Shown: positions 22,912 through 31,159 of the stretch, in pieces
Position numbering within the stretch: position 1 is the first letter of the stretch
How the letters are laid out: each line of letters starts with the position of its first letter
Assembly (NCBI GenBank): GCA_028683385.1
Contig: JAQUIJ010000020.1
Coordinates: 34,745-98,744, forward strand
DNA length: 64,000 nucleotides
Source of the DNA: Prolixibacteraceae bacterium
GTDB lineage: Bacteria > Bacteroidota > Bacteroidia > Bacteroidales > Prolixibacteraceae
Direction: 5' to 3'
The notes under the pieces: generated by a model
Databases searched by the model: none
What the model saw: the letters and a program-made list of their open reading frames with translations, nothing else
Told to the model about the DNA's origin: nothing
Position numbers and translations under genes: made by a program

Positions 22912-24458
22912 CCCAGCAATCCTCCCAATTCGTTCATCAATTGCTTGCGTTCTTCATCCATTTTGCTAATTCGCTCAATGATAACTTTGGGGGCTGTGTA
23001 GTTTACCTGTTCGTGTACAATTTCCTGGTAAAGGTTAAACGAAAGGTTGTAGTTTTCGGCACGGATTTCATCGGCTGTAACAAAGAATTGCTGGGCAGTT
23101 CTATCCACTTCGACAAGCTCAGTGACCGTTGCTCCGCTCGCTATAACGTGGAACTTTTCAATAATATCAGGGATATTGTTTTCCTCCAACTTGTAGTTTC
23201 GCATCGAAGGCAAGTCAGGATTGTCTTCATCGGGTTTGCCCAACAGTTCCCGTTTATCGTCCAACGAATAGCCATCGGCTTTCATATCGTAAAACCAAAC
23301 GCGGTTGGTGCCGCCGGTTCCGGTTTTTGTAAAAAGGAGAATAGCCGTAGCAACTCCGGTATAAGGTTTGAAAACCCCGCTTGGCATCAAAATTACGGCT
23401 TGTAACTGGTTCTCGTCAACCAACAGTTGGCGAACGGCCAAATGGCTTTTGGTGCTTCCAAACAGCACACCTGCCGGAACAATTACAGCGCAACGTCCGC
23501 CCGGCTTCAGCATGCGCAGCATAAGCGAAACGAACAACAATTCGGTTTTGGCTGTTTTTGCTCTCTTGCCCAAATCGAGTGACTTTTTCAGGCTCAGTTC
23601 AATGCCATCGTAATCGGCAGAACCCGAAAATGGTGGATTGGCCAATATCAGGCTGTACTTGTCTTTCACCGTGTTGTCGTTCGACAGCGCATCCATGTAT
23701 TTCAACTTCGGATTGTCGATGCCGTGCATTTGCAGGTTCATGGCGCTAATCCCCACCATGGTATTGTCGCTTTCGAAACCGCTGAACATACCATTGTTGA
23801 AATGCTGGCGGAATTCTTTCTTGTAAAATTCATCGGGGTAATGCTCGCGCAGATACTCGACCACACCAACCAAAAAACCCGCTGTTCCGGCAGCCGGATC
23901 GCAAACCAATTCGTCGGTTTGCGGTTGCAGCAAGTCAACCATCAGGCGAATAATATGCTTGGGTGTACGGAATTGTCCGTTTATTCCAGCCGTTGCCAGC
24001 TTCGAAAGCAGGTATTCGTAAACATCTCCTTTTGAGTCAATATCATCGATTTTCAGTTTGTCGATCATCTGCACAATACGATCCAACAACTTGGGGCTAT
24101 TGATATCGAAATTGGCATAGCGCATCGTTTCGGCAAACAGTCCACCTTTTTGACCAATACTTTTAATGAAATCGAACACGCCATCTTCTTTGCGGAAAAG
24201 CCGGAACATCTGCTCCGGATCTTTGGTTTTGAAAACATTCCAGCGCAATTCCCTCTGTTCTTCGAGGTAAATTGGATCTTGAATCGGCATTTTCAGTTTA
24301 TTGGCCTGTTTCTCTTTCAGCTCCTGCTGCCTGTCCAGATTGCGAATAAAAAGCAAATAGGTAATCTGTTTAATGATGCTCAAAGGGTCAGTCATCCCAT
24401 TTTGCCAGAACTCTTTCCAAATTTTATCAATGTCAGTACGTTGTTGCCCTGTAAGCAT
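22908..24458 (-). CDS. hsdM: Type I restriction modification subunit M (N6-adenine methylase)
   Basis: 516 residues. HsdM N-terminal helical domain (1-140), entry motif GQFRTPKHIIRLMVDLL, SAM motif DPAAGTAGFLVG and catalytic motif ILANPPFSGS, all canonical, in contrast to the defective motifs of the upstream fusion gene. With HsdS it methylates the recognition sequence. A -7 box (minus TACATTTG, 24566-24573) and a palindrome at 24583-24601 lie upstream, giving a leader of about 100 nt. Confidence 0.95.
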   Translation of the reverse strand: MLTGQQRTDIDKIWKEFWQNGMTDPLSIIKQITYLLFIRNLDRQQELKEKQANKLKMPIQDPIYLEEQRELRWNVFKTKDPEQMFRLFRKEDGVFDFIKSIGQKGGLFAETMRYANFDINSPKLLDRIVQMIDKLKIDDIDSKGDVYEYLLSKLATAGINGQFRTPKHIIRLMVDLLQPQTDELVCDPAAGTAGFLVGVVEYLREHYPDEFYKKEFRQHFNNGMFSGFESDNTMVGISAMNLQMHGIDNPKLKYMDALSNDNTVKDKYSLILANPPFSGSADYDGIELSLKKSLDLGKRAKTAKTELLFVSLMLRMLKPGGRCAVIVPAGVLFGSTKSHLAVRQLLVDENQLQAVILMPSGVFKPYTGVATAILLFTKTGTGGTNRVWFYDMKADGYSLDDKRELLGKPDEDNPDLPSMRNYKLEENNIPDIIEKFHVIASGATVTELVEVDRTAQQFFVTADEIRAENYNLSFNLYQEIVHEQVNYTAPKVIIERISKMDEERKQLMNELGGLLG

Positions 24459-24565
24459 AGTTTTCAGTTTTTATATGAATGACAAAAATATCACAAAACG
24501 GCTTAATTAGCCGGAATAAAAACAGGTAGTTATCAACATTATATACTACGCTGAATTGTTCAAAA

Positions 24566-24601
24566 CAAATGTAAAAAGGATGTGTGCAGTGATTATGCAC
24601 A
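24566..24601 (-). promoter_or_regulatory. hsdM promoter with palindromic operator
   Basis: Minus-strand -7 box TACATTTG (24566-24573), then 9 bp upstream the perfect palindrome TGTGCA-gtgatta-TGCACA (24583-24601), which covers the place of the -33 element. A repressor bound here would block the promoter. The same palindrome with the same spacing precedes the gene at 28140. Confidence 0.65.
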
Positions 24602-24608
24602 GTAAAAT

Positions 24609-25514
24609 TTATTTTCGTTCGTCAATAAATTGTTTTAACCAAATCAATATATCGAAAGTAGCCCAAAGGACAGATTTAAAAGTATAAGAAGAATATTTTT
24701 GAATATCGTGCGAGGCTGGATGACAGACTTTAATAATGGTTTGGACTTGTTGTGATAGATGATCTTCCCAATATTTGCGGCGTTTGTATTCTATACTTTC
24801 CCTATCAACTCTGATTGTAACAGCCAATCCAGACAAATATTTGGAACAATTTACAAGTCCAACTCTTTGGTCATCAAAATTCAGGAGAGCATACGGCAAA
24901 ACTATTTCATCCACCTCATTAATTTTCTCAAAGACTCGTTCCAATAAAATCCGACAAGGATTAAAAAGGAGGTCCTCGGGATTAGTCAACTGATCATTTT
25001 CCAATACCTGAATAATACTCAGGAGAAGATTCTCATATCTTCTATCCAGATATTTTGAACCAAAACACTGAAACGGTTCGGGATATTGATTTATGATTTT
25101 GAGTTTAGGCGTTTTTTCAATTTCAGTTTTCAAAAAATCTAAAACCTGAGCTTCAGAATTTGGCCTCTTCTTAAACATTTTTCCGGCAGCCAGTTCTTCT
25201 GAAAATGTATCAAGGTCATCATAATAGGCGGTATGAATAGCATAAGGAATAATTCTGTTTTTGCCTTCTTGTTTACTAACCCATTTAAGTGCTTGCTGTA
25301 AATGTGCTTCAGATTCTTGCCGGTCAGCGGTTAGTTTTCCTTTGGCATCTAATATCAAACCGTCCACTCCCTCAATGCTTTCGAGATATTGTTGAGCCAG
25401 ATCCCAGGTTTCGAAAACTTCAATATTCACATTCTGTCCTGCCGAAGCATCCTGAAAATTTTCCAGAATCCGGTGGTTATCGTCAACAACTACAATTAAA
25501 GGTTGATAGTTCAT
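24609..25514 (-). CDS. Receiver-domain protein with helical C-terminus
   Basis: 301 residues. Residues 5-125 are a response-regulator receiver with all phosphorylation residues: Asp11/Asp12 (VVVDDN), phosphoacceptor Asp56 (LILDAKG), Thr95 (IHTAYYDD) and Lys115 (MFKKRP). The remaining 175 residues are all helical (LLLSIIQVLENDQL..., YTFKSVLWATFDILIWLKQF) and vaguely HEPN-like, but without a clear R-x4-6-H motif. No DNA-binding output domain. The gene follows the methylase-kinase gene by one base, the natural partner for phosphotransfer. Possible role: a phosphorylation-controlled effector or regulator of the restriction system. Confidence 0.75.
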   Translation of the reverse strand: MNYQPLIVVVDDNHRILENFQDASAGQNVNIEVFETWDLAQQYLESIEGVDGLILDAKGKLTADRQESEAHLQQALKWVSKQEGKNRIIPYAIHTAYYDDLDTFSEELAAGKMFKKRPNSEAQVLDFLKTEIEKTPKLKIINQYPEPFQCFGSKYLDRRYENLLLSIIQVLENDQLTNPEDLLFNPCRILLERVFEKINEVDEIVLPYALLNFDDQRVGLVNCSKYLSGLAVTIRVDRESIEYKRRKYWEDHLSQQVQTIIKVCHPASHDIQKYSSYTFKSVLWATFDILIWLKQFIDERK

Positions 25515-25515
25515 A

Positions 25516-28140
25516 TTATTGTTTTTGAGGGATAGTAATTACGATATCAACGTTAGCTTTAAAGTCAAAACTTCCGTCTTTAGTTTTGACCTGAAAACTG
25601 GATGGTGGCATAAAACTGATTTGCCCGCTATGGTTTTTCGTTACCTTATTAATCAAAAATCCACCAATTCCCTGGCCCGAACTTTTCCCGGATTTTCGGG
25701 AAAAACCAATAAAATCTTCTAGTGTAAAATCAGCAGGCAAAGGTTCGCCATTATTCATGAAATGAATCTCAATTTTATTCTCTATTAAAACTAAGTTGAT
25801 AAGAATTTTTAAGCTTTCATCAACTGAGGTGTTACTGTGATTCACTGCGTTTGAAAAAATATTGGTGATAATGTGCTCAAATTGCATTTTATCAATTTCT
25901 GCTGGTATGTGTCCAGGATTTAAATAGCTACCATTAGTACCTATAATAAAATCAAATCGTTGGTGATCTTTAAGTTGGTCAAATTTTTTACGCATGAAAT
26001 TTGCCAGATCGGTTTTCTCGGGTCGAAAAAAAGATGATTCTGCCAGCAGGATTCCTTCCATATTTGCCATGATCTGATAAACTTTGTCAATATCATCTTT
26101 TGCACTTTGAATTCTTTCACCTATAGGCCTGGCTTGGTTATGACCAGAGGATGGAACATCTAATTGAATTTGATTACGCTCCAAAAATTGAGGGAGAAGA
26201 TTTAGAAATCCATCAGGACCTTTCAGTATATTCCCAATTTCATGATTAATGGTTTTGAAAATGGCAACATCAGTGATAGTTTCGGTATCTTTCTTCGCAG
26301 AAAGTGATTGTTCCTGAACATATTCGCTTCTTTCCTTGCTTATTCTGATTTGATCATCCAATGAAGGGAGTTTAATTTTAACCTTCAAAAGATCTTCAAG
26401 TCTCAAATGTTTCAAGGTCGTTGATCCAAGCGATAAAAACTCCATTTGCTTCTGAACGTATGCCGAATTCAATTCCTGAAGCAAATATTCATAGTGCGCT
26501 TTTCCCGGAATAATTTTAAGTGCAACGATATTGGTAGACAATTCAACCGGAGTGGCTAATCTGTACCAACTCGGTTTTGAACTCCCGCCAACAGTACCAA
26601 TTAAAAAAGCTTGTTCACTTAATATTTTGCCCTTGGTACGGCTTTTATTATTCGAAAGTCTGTTTATTTCATCAATAGACCCCCCATTCAAATCGGTAAT
26701 CCTTAAATAAGGCAAAGCAGTTCTATTGTTTACAGGCAATTTTAATTGAGTTATTAATTTCCCTAATTCTATATAGCCTGATTCCTGTGGTTGAATGTAT
26801 TTGATGAAGTAATCATTCAGATTCAATGAAAATCCTTCGTTTTTTAATTGCTGAAAATCAAATTCCAAGGATTCCGGAATACCATATTGAGCTTGGTCTT
26901 CATGTATTAAGTTTGGATGAGAAGAGCTTTCGATTAGATCGACAATTTTATCAATTTCCAATGAGACTGACTTTTCTCTTGTAATTGAATAAAACTGTTT
27001 CGAAGATGCGTCAATAAATCGAACAGCCTGATGATCAACTCCTTTTCGAAATATTAACAGACTGGATTTAACTGAAGTTGTTGGATAAAAAAGATTTACT
27101 GGAAGAGAAACAATTGTATGAATTAATCTGCTTTCGATGATTTCCCTTCGGAACCTGTTGTAATCACGTGAGGTACCAAAAAGTACTCCATCAGGAACCA
27201 GAAAGATTGCCATTCCATTTCCCCGAAGTTTTTTTAATGAGCTAGAAATAATATTTAAAGCTAAATCTTTATAGGCTAAATTGTACCTTTCATAGATATT
27301 AACCTTTGACATAAATGGTGGAATAGAAACAATAAGATCAAAAGAAGATGATCCCAAATGCTCAATTTCATCCAATGAATCAAGATTGTTGAAATTTAGC
27401 TCAAATCCATTTGTTCTTGCAAATAGTTGTCCAATTTTATAAACTTCCTTATTAATTTCAGAAGCTACAGCCATGATTTCAAATCTGGAGCTTACCTTTA
27501 TTGCTGTCATCAATTTCAACATTCCAGCAGCAGGATTATAAACCCTGAGAGATCGGTTTGTTGGGATAATCTGACAAATCAATTGAACTAAAGTAGTTGG
27601 CGTTGTGAAAAGTTCCCGTACACCACTTGACGAGTTAATGTAGTATTCGTAAAATTCTCGTGAAAAAGAATAAAATTCTTTAGAATCAAGCTTTTCAATC
27701 CATCCAGAATCAAAGAAATGATTCATTGCACGAACGAAAGAATCTCCCAATAGCATTGCGATCTGTTCTATTTCAAATAGATTATGATCCTCTATTTCAG
27801 AATATTTTCTGTTTTTAATAAAATCTAGGACCTCTTCTGGTACTAGTTTTGGAAATTGCCTTCTTAAAAAGAGATAAAATGCTCCTGAATAAAATACGTC
27901 TTTCTGATTTGCACCTGTATTCCGAATGAACTTCTCCAATATGCTAATGAAATGTTGAAGTGGATATTTCAATAAGGTAATAGTTTCACCATCGAATGTT
28001 ATTAGGTTCTTTTCATTTTGCAAAAAATCCAGAATGGTTTGGCGACCATATTTTTTACTTAAAATATCAGTGATCTTATCTAAACTTAGTTGACCATTTG
28101 TATTTTGAAGAATCTTCTCGATTGACTCTGAAAGTCCCAT
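25516..28140 (-). CDS. Fusion of degenerate N6-methylase, HsdS-like domain and histidine-kinase ATPase
   Basis: 874 residues. HsdM-like helical part (1-170), entry motif LFTTPTT (178-183), SAM motif changed to NPAAGMLKL (202-210), motif IV changed to SIPPF (272-276; the catalytic Asn/Asp is Ile273), so methylation is unlikely. Residues about 455-610 resemble one HsdS target-recognition domain with its LPSLDDQIRISKE end. Residues about 625-874 are a histidine-kinase core: FKTINHEIGNIL with His633 as H box, N-box Asn760/Asn764, NNGEPL and GQGIGGFL (823-830). The pieces suggest a DNA- or SAM-binding sensor passing phosphate to the adjacent receiver protein. Such a combination is not one I recognise as described. 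Confidence 0.78.
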   Translation of the reverse strand: MGLSESIEKILQNTNGQLSLDKITDILSKKYGRQTILDFLQNEKNLITFDGETITLLKYPLQHFISILEKFIRNTGANQKDVFYSGAFYLFLRRQFPKLVPEEVLDFIKNRKYSEIEDHNLFEIEQIAMLLGDSFVRAMNHFFDSGWIEKLDSKEFYSFSREFYEYYINSSSGVRELFTTPTTLVQLICQIIPTNRSLRVYNPAAGMLKLMTAIKVSSRFEIMAVASEINKEVYKIGQLFARTNGFELNFNNLDSLDEIEHLGSSSFDLIVSIPPFMSKVNIYERYNLAYKDLALNIISSSLKKLRGNGMAIFLVPDGVLFGTSRDYNRFRREIIESRLIHTIVSLPVNLFYPTTSVKSSLLIFRKGVDHQAVRFIDASSKQFYSITREKSVSLEIDKIVDLIESSSHPNLIHEDQAQYGIPESLEFDFQQLKNEGFSLNLNDYFIKYIQPQESGYIELGKLITQLKLPVNNRTALPYLRITDLNGGSIDEINRLSNNKSRTKGKILSEQAFLIGTVGGSSKPSWYRLATPVELSTNIVALKIIPGKAHYEYLLQELNSAYVQKQMEFLSLGSTTLKHLRLEDLLKVKIKLPSLDDQIRISKERSEYVQEQSLSAKKDTETITDVAIFKTINHEIGNILKGPDGFLNLLPQFLERNQIQLDVPSSGHNQARPIGERIQSAKDDIDKVYQIMANMEGILLAESSFFRPEKTDLANFMRKKFDQLKDHQRFDFIIGTNGSYLNPGHIPAEIDKMQFEHIITNIFSNAVNHSNTSVDESLKILINLVLIENKIEIHFMNNGEPLPADFTLEDFIGFSRKSGKSSGQGIGGFLINKVTKNHSGQISFMPPSSFQVKTKDGSFDFKANVDIVITIPQKQ

Positions 28141-28163
28141 AATGTTGAATTTTATTATCGCTA

Positions 28164-28199
28164 CAAATTAACAAGGCAACTGTGCAGTCATTCTGCATA
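28164..28199 (-). promoter_or_regulatory. Promoter with palindromic operator before the methylase-kinase gene
   Basis: Near -7 box TTAATTTG (28164-28171, one base from consensus), then 9 bp upstream the palindrome TGTGCA-gtcattc-TGCATA (28181-28199), in the 60 bp after the WYL stop. Spacing from box to palindrome equals that before hsdM. Confidence 0.6.
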
Positions 28200-28200
28200 G

Positions 28201-29208
28201 TTAAGTGTATTTCTCTTTAAGTTGAATTATTCGATCCTTAACTCGTTGACGAAGTATTTCCGGACTAATAACTTCAATCTTTTCAGCATGAGAAAAAATT
28301 ACTGCCTCCAGTTCAAAGTTAGGTATAACCTGGAGTTCGATGATTGTATATTTTGATGTTTGCTCTTTGACTTTCTGGGAACCGTGTATAGGTTTCGTTT
28401 TGATATAAGGCCAACTATCAGTATCAATTTTCAAAATGACTATATCTGCTATGCCATCATAAGGAACCGAAACACCAACAACATCTTCAAAATACTCTTC
28501 AAAATTAATTTCCGTGTTGGGTTGAAATACTTCGGAAACAGGCTGAATTAGCTCAATCCGGTCGAGTGCAATGGTTGTAACAGTTTTTGCATCTCCACTT
28601 TTTCCAAATAAAAACCATCGGTTATTATATTGCTTCAGGAAGTAAGGATGCAAAACCATCAGGATAGATTCATCACGTTTAAAAGGATGATATTTAATTT
28701 TCAGAGCTTGTTTGTTGATTATTGCATCATATAAAGCTCCTATATGTTCTTTACCTGTCAAATATTGATTTTCTTCAAACTCAATGACCTTTTCCTGACT
28801 TTTTAACCTGAAGCTTACTTCTAAACGGGCTTTCATCTCATCAACCCATTCGAACTGTGGTAACCCTTTGAACCGGGATAGGGTCATCAATGATTCTTTC
28901 AACTGTTGAGCTTCCCTTTCATTTAAAGGCTGATTGTTTATTGAATAAGACAAATCGCTATAACGATAATATGCTTTTTTCCCATCTTTAAATGATTCTA
29001 TTGGTGCATCATAACCTTGCGAATCACGCATAAACTTAATATCATCAAAAAGTTGTCGCCTTTTTATACCAGTTGAATTTGGATCAATATCTAGCAAAGA
29101 TTTGTTACAGGCTTCAATTAAATCATCTATGTAATAGATCCTTCCTGGATTTCGGAAACATTGATTAAGTGCCTGATACCGGATGGCGGCATTTTTATTG
29201 GTAGCCAT
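28201..29208 (-). CDS. WYL-domain transcriptional regulator
   Basis: 335 residues. N-terminal winged helix-turn-helix (PGRIYYIDDLIEACNKSLLD through KRRQLFDDIKFMRD), WYL domain at about 160-235 with LHPYFLKQYNNRWFLFG (the WYL signature varied as WFL), and a C-terminal WCX-like extension. WYL regulators such as BrxR and CapW repress defence operons and sense nucleic acid or related signals. It is the first gene of the island next to tRNA-Arg and the best candidate to bind the shared palindrome. A weak half-site (TATGCGTA, 29213-29220) near its own start hints at autoregulation. Confidence 0.88.
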   Translation of the reverse strand: MATNKNAAIRYQALNQCFRNPGRIYYIDDLIEACNKSLLDIDPNSTGIKRRQLFDDIKFMRDSQGYDAPIESFKDGKKAYYRYSDLSYSINNQPLNEREAQQLKESLMTLSRFKGLPQFEWVDEMKARLEVSFRLKSQEKVIEFEENQYLTGKEHIGALYDAIINKQALKIKYHPFKRDESILMVLHPYFLKQYNNRWFLFGKSGDAKTVTTIALDRIELIQPVSEVFQPNTEINFEEYFEDVVGVSVPYDGIADIVILKIDTDSWPYIKTKPIHGSQKVKEQTSKYTIIELQVIPNFELEAVIFSHAEKIEVISPEILRQRVKDRIIQLKEKYT

Positions 29209-29727
29209 GAATTATGCGTATTGAGTAATTCGCTTGTTAATATTCATTTCTGAATTACTGGTAGGTGACTCACATTGTTTATCTTAAATCACAAATATAT
29301 CAAAACCATACCTTAACTATTAGAAGTTGACATCTAAAATTTAAATACATTTGATCATTGAAAATGTGCAATTCCCGAAGTGTGAGGAAATAATGAGTGG
29401 ATTCATTTCGTGTCTGAATGATTTGTATGGGCTGTGAGACAAATCTTCCACTGCTTTATATAAATTTCAGGCAGCGCATTACTGAAAATATTAAGGATTG
29501 TTTTTCAGAAATGTATCCAAGGAATAAACTGGTAGAAATCATACTTTGAAGAAAAGATATCCCTTATTTCATTGAGGATTTTAGGAATTCCACGAGTCGC
29601 TTTTTTGGCTGTTATTGATCGGTTCAAAGAGACGGCCAAAATACCTCAATTTGGTATTTCGTGTATCAAATCGTGTATCAAATAAAAAAGCAGTTACAAT
29701 TTTAATTTGTAACTGCTTGATTTTAAG
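29209..29727. other. Gene-free junction between WYL gene and tRNA-Arg
   Basis: 519 bp. Near the WYL start lies a long inverted repeat AGTAATTC...GAATTACT (about 29225-29255). A perfect tandem repeat of CGTGTATCAAAT occurs at 29660-29683. The tRNA terminator is at 29688-29718. No integrase gene or fragment and no copy of the tRNA 3' end were found. The open frame through the tRNA on the plus strand is spurious. Confidence 0.55.
29688..29718 (-). terminator. tRNA-Arg terminator
   Basis: AAGCAGTTACAA / TTGTAACTGCTT, 12-bp arms with a 7-base loop; on the minus strand it is followed by TTTTTATTT, 10 nt past the tRNA 3' end. Confidence 0.8.
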
Positions 29728-29800
29728 TGACCCCGGTAAGATTCGAACCTACAACCTTCTGATCCGTAGTCAGATGCTCTATCCATTAAGCTACGGGGCC
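29728..29800 (-). tRNA. tRNA-Arg (anticodon ACG)
   Basis: Full cloverleaf on the minus strand: acceptor GGCCCCG with CGGGGTC and discriminator A, D arm with AGCTTAATGGATAGAGC, anticodon stem TCTGA/TCAGA with loop CTACGGA (ACG), T arm with GGTTCGAATC. CCA is not encoded. The 3' end faces the defence island, as expected for a tRNA used as an integration site. Confidence 0.95.
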
Positions 29801-29869
29801 ATTTGCTAAAAGCGTTGCAAAGATAATACTTAAGAGAATAAAAACAACTCTCAAATCTATATTTTTTAG

Positions 29870-30163
29870 CTAATCGTATTTATTCATTTTGTCATCAATA
29901 AAAACATCCTGATTATAACGTGTTTGTATCTTAATGTTGGTTATCATTTCTTCGGCACCTCCAGCATAAACAGCCTCATGAATGTCTTTCACAAGCATCA
30001 TTACCTCATCATAATAGCCTTCAATCACCGTTTCAAACGGACAAACACGATATTTAAGCCCTGATTTCTGTATCAATTCAATAGCAACATCAACCAATTC
30101 ATATGTTCCTTTTGATGATGACCTGGGCAACACTTGAATTGCCAAATTAATCTTATTTTTCAT
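29870..30163 (-). CDS. MTH1187-family thiamine-binding protein
   Basis: 97 residues, normal length for the MTH1187/YqgV family. It has the ferredoxin-like pattern INLAIQVLP..., YELVDVAIELIQKSGLKYRV, then PFETVIEGYYDEVMMLVKDI. Family members bind thiamine or its analogues in a homotetramer. Isolated downstream of the HEAT-like gene by 126 bp. Confidence 0.85.
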   Translation of the reverse strand: MKNKINLAIQVLPRSSSKGTYELVDVAIELIQKSGLKYRVCPFETVIEGYYDEVMMLVKDIHEAVYAGGAEEMITNIKIQTRYNQDVFIDDKMNKYD

Positions 30164-30289
30164 ATATCTATAATTTGTTTCATATTTGCCATATGGAATT
30201 CCCTTCGGGGATTTACGCTTCGCTACAATTCGCCATATTAGTCAACCTCGTGTGTGAGGGTATTGCTCTCATGGCTCGTTTCATTTTTA

Positions 30290-31012
30290 TTATTTTTCCC
30301 GATTGATAAACCTTCTGATTTCATCAACGCTCATGCGTTTCACATTTGTAATAATTATATCCGGACGAACAAAATCGCCGTACTGATTGCATTCATTGAT
30401 AACGCTGCTGAAAACACCCTGAATATCAGACTTAACAGGTAAAAGTAAGATCGCAATGGCAAGATCTTTTTTAAAACTGATTTCCTCAAGAATACCATTA
30501 CTATGAGTAAGAGCATACTCCAATTCGGTTCTAATCAACTTACGTTGAACTGTTGAATATTTTTCGACATTCTCATTGCCAATAAAAACCACAAAATATC
30601 TAAGCTTCTGATCCTTCCCACCAAGTCCGGTTGAAATATAAACCTGCTGTTCATCCATTAGAGAACTTTGAATGACCATTCTGCTTTCCTGCAAAGCTAA
30701 AATACTCCATTCTCTCAACTCCGGATCCGGATGTTGAGCATATTTTTCGATTGTTCGAAAGGCTTCAACTTTTTCTTGCGAAGCCAGCAGAACCAATAAA
30801 TTTTTCTTTTCATCAAGTGCCAGGTTCGGATCAAAAAGGTCATCCTGATGTTGAAGAATAAGTTCAGCCGGGAAACCCGATTTTAGATCCCTACTGTAGT
30901 TGAAGTACTCCATCTGAAGCTCAACATCAATTTGCTCCTCAAGTATGCTGAAATTCTCGGGTAAAGAAGAAATCGCCTCCTGAATCTTTTTATAAATATT
31001 ATCTTCGTCCAT
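30290..31012 (-). CDS. Hypothetical protein, HEAT-like helical
   Basis: 240 residues from the ATG at 31012 (MDEDNIYKKIQEAISSLPEN); the frame is open 12 codons further but those residues look untranslated. Centre has HEAT-like helix pairs (LDEKKNLLVLLASQEKVEAF, HPDPELREWSILALQESRM), then a beta-rich C-terminal half. Known only as a conserved Bacteroidota protein of unknown role; no catalytic motif seen. Divergent from feoB. Confidence 0.65.
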   Translation of the reverse strand: MDEDNIYKKIQEAISSLPENFSILEEQIDVELQMEYFNYSRDLKSGFPAELILQHQDDLFDPNLALDEKKNLLVLLASQEKVEAFRTIEKYAQHPDPELREWSILALQESRMVIQSSLMDEQQVYISTGLGGKDQKLRYFVVFIGNENVEKYSTVQRKLIRTELEYALTHSNGILEEISFKKDLAIAILLLPVKSDIQGVFSSVINECNQYGDFVRPDIIITNVKRMSVDEIRRFINREK

Positions 31013-31100
31013 ACTATTGTTCCTGAAATGCAAAAGTAACCGAATCAATTTTGATTCTTCAAGAAAGCAATATTTTTTAAGAGTTTTATTAAAACTTAAA

Positions 31101-31108
31101 TATCTTTG
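31101..31108 (+). promoter_or_regulatory. -7 box of feoAB, TATCTTTG
   Basis: Exact TAnnTTTG match 52 bp before the GTG start of feoB; transcription would start near 31115. No Fur box was recognised by eye. Confidence 0.6.
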
Positions 31109-31159
31109 CGCGGTTATTCTTATTTAGTTTAAATTAGTATAGCTCCTCATACAATAATC

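Noticed and set aside
29615..29809. 64-codon plus-strand frame across the tRNA
   Set aside because: Antisense to tRNA-Arg; frames like this are a known annotation artefact.
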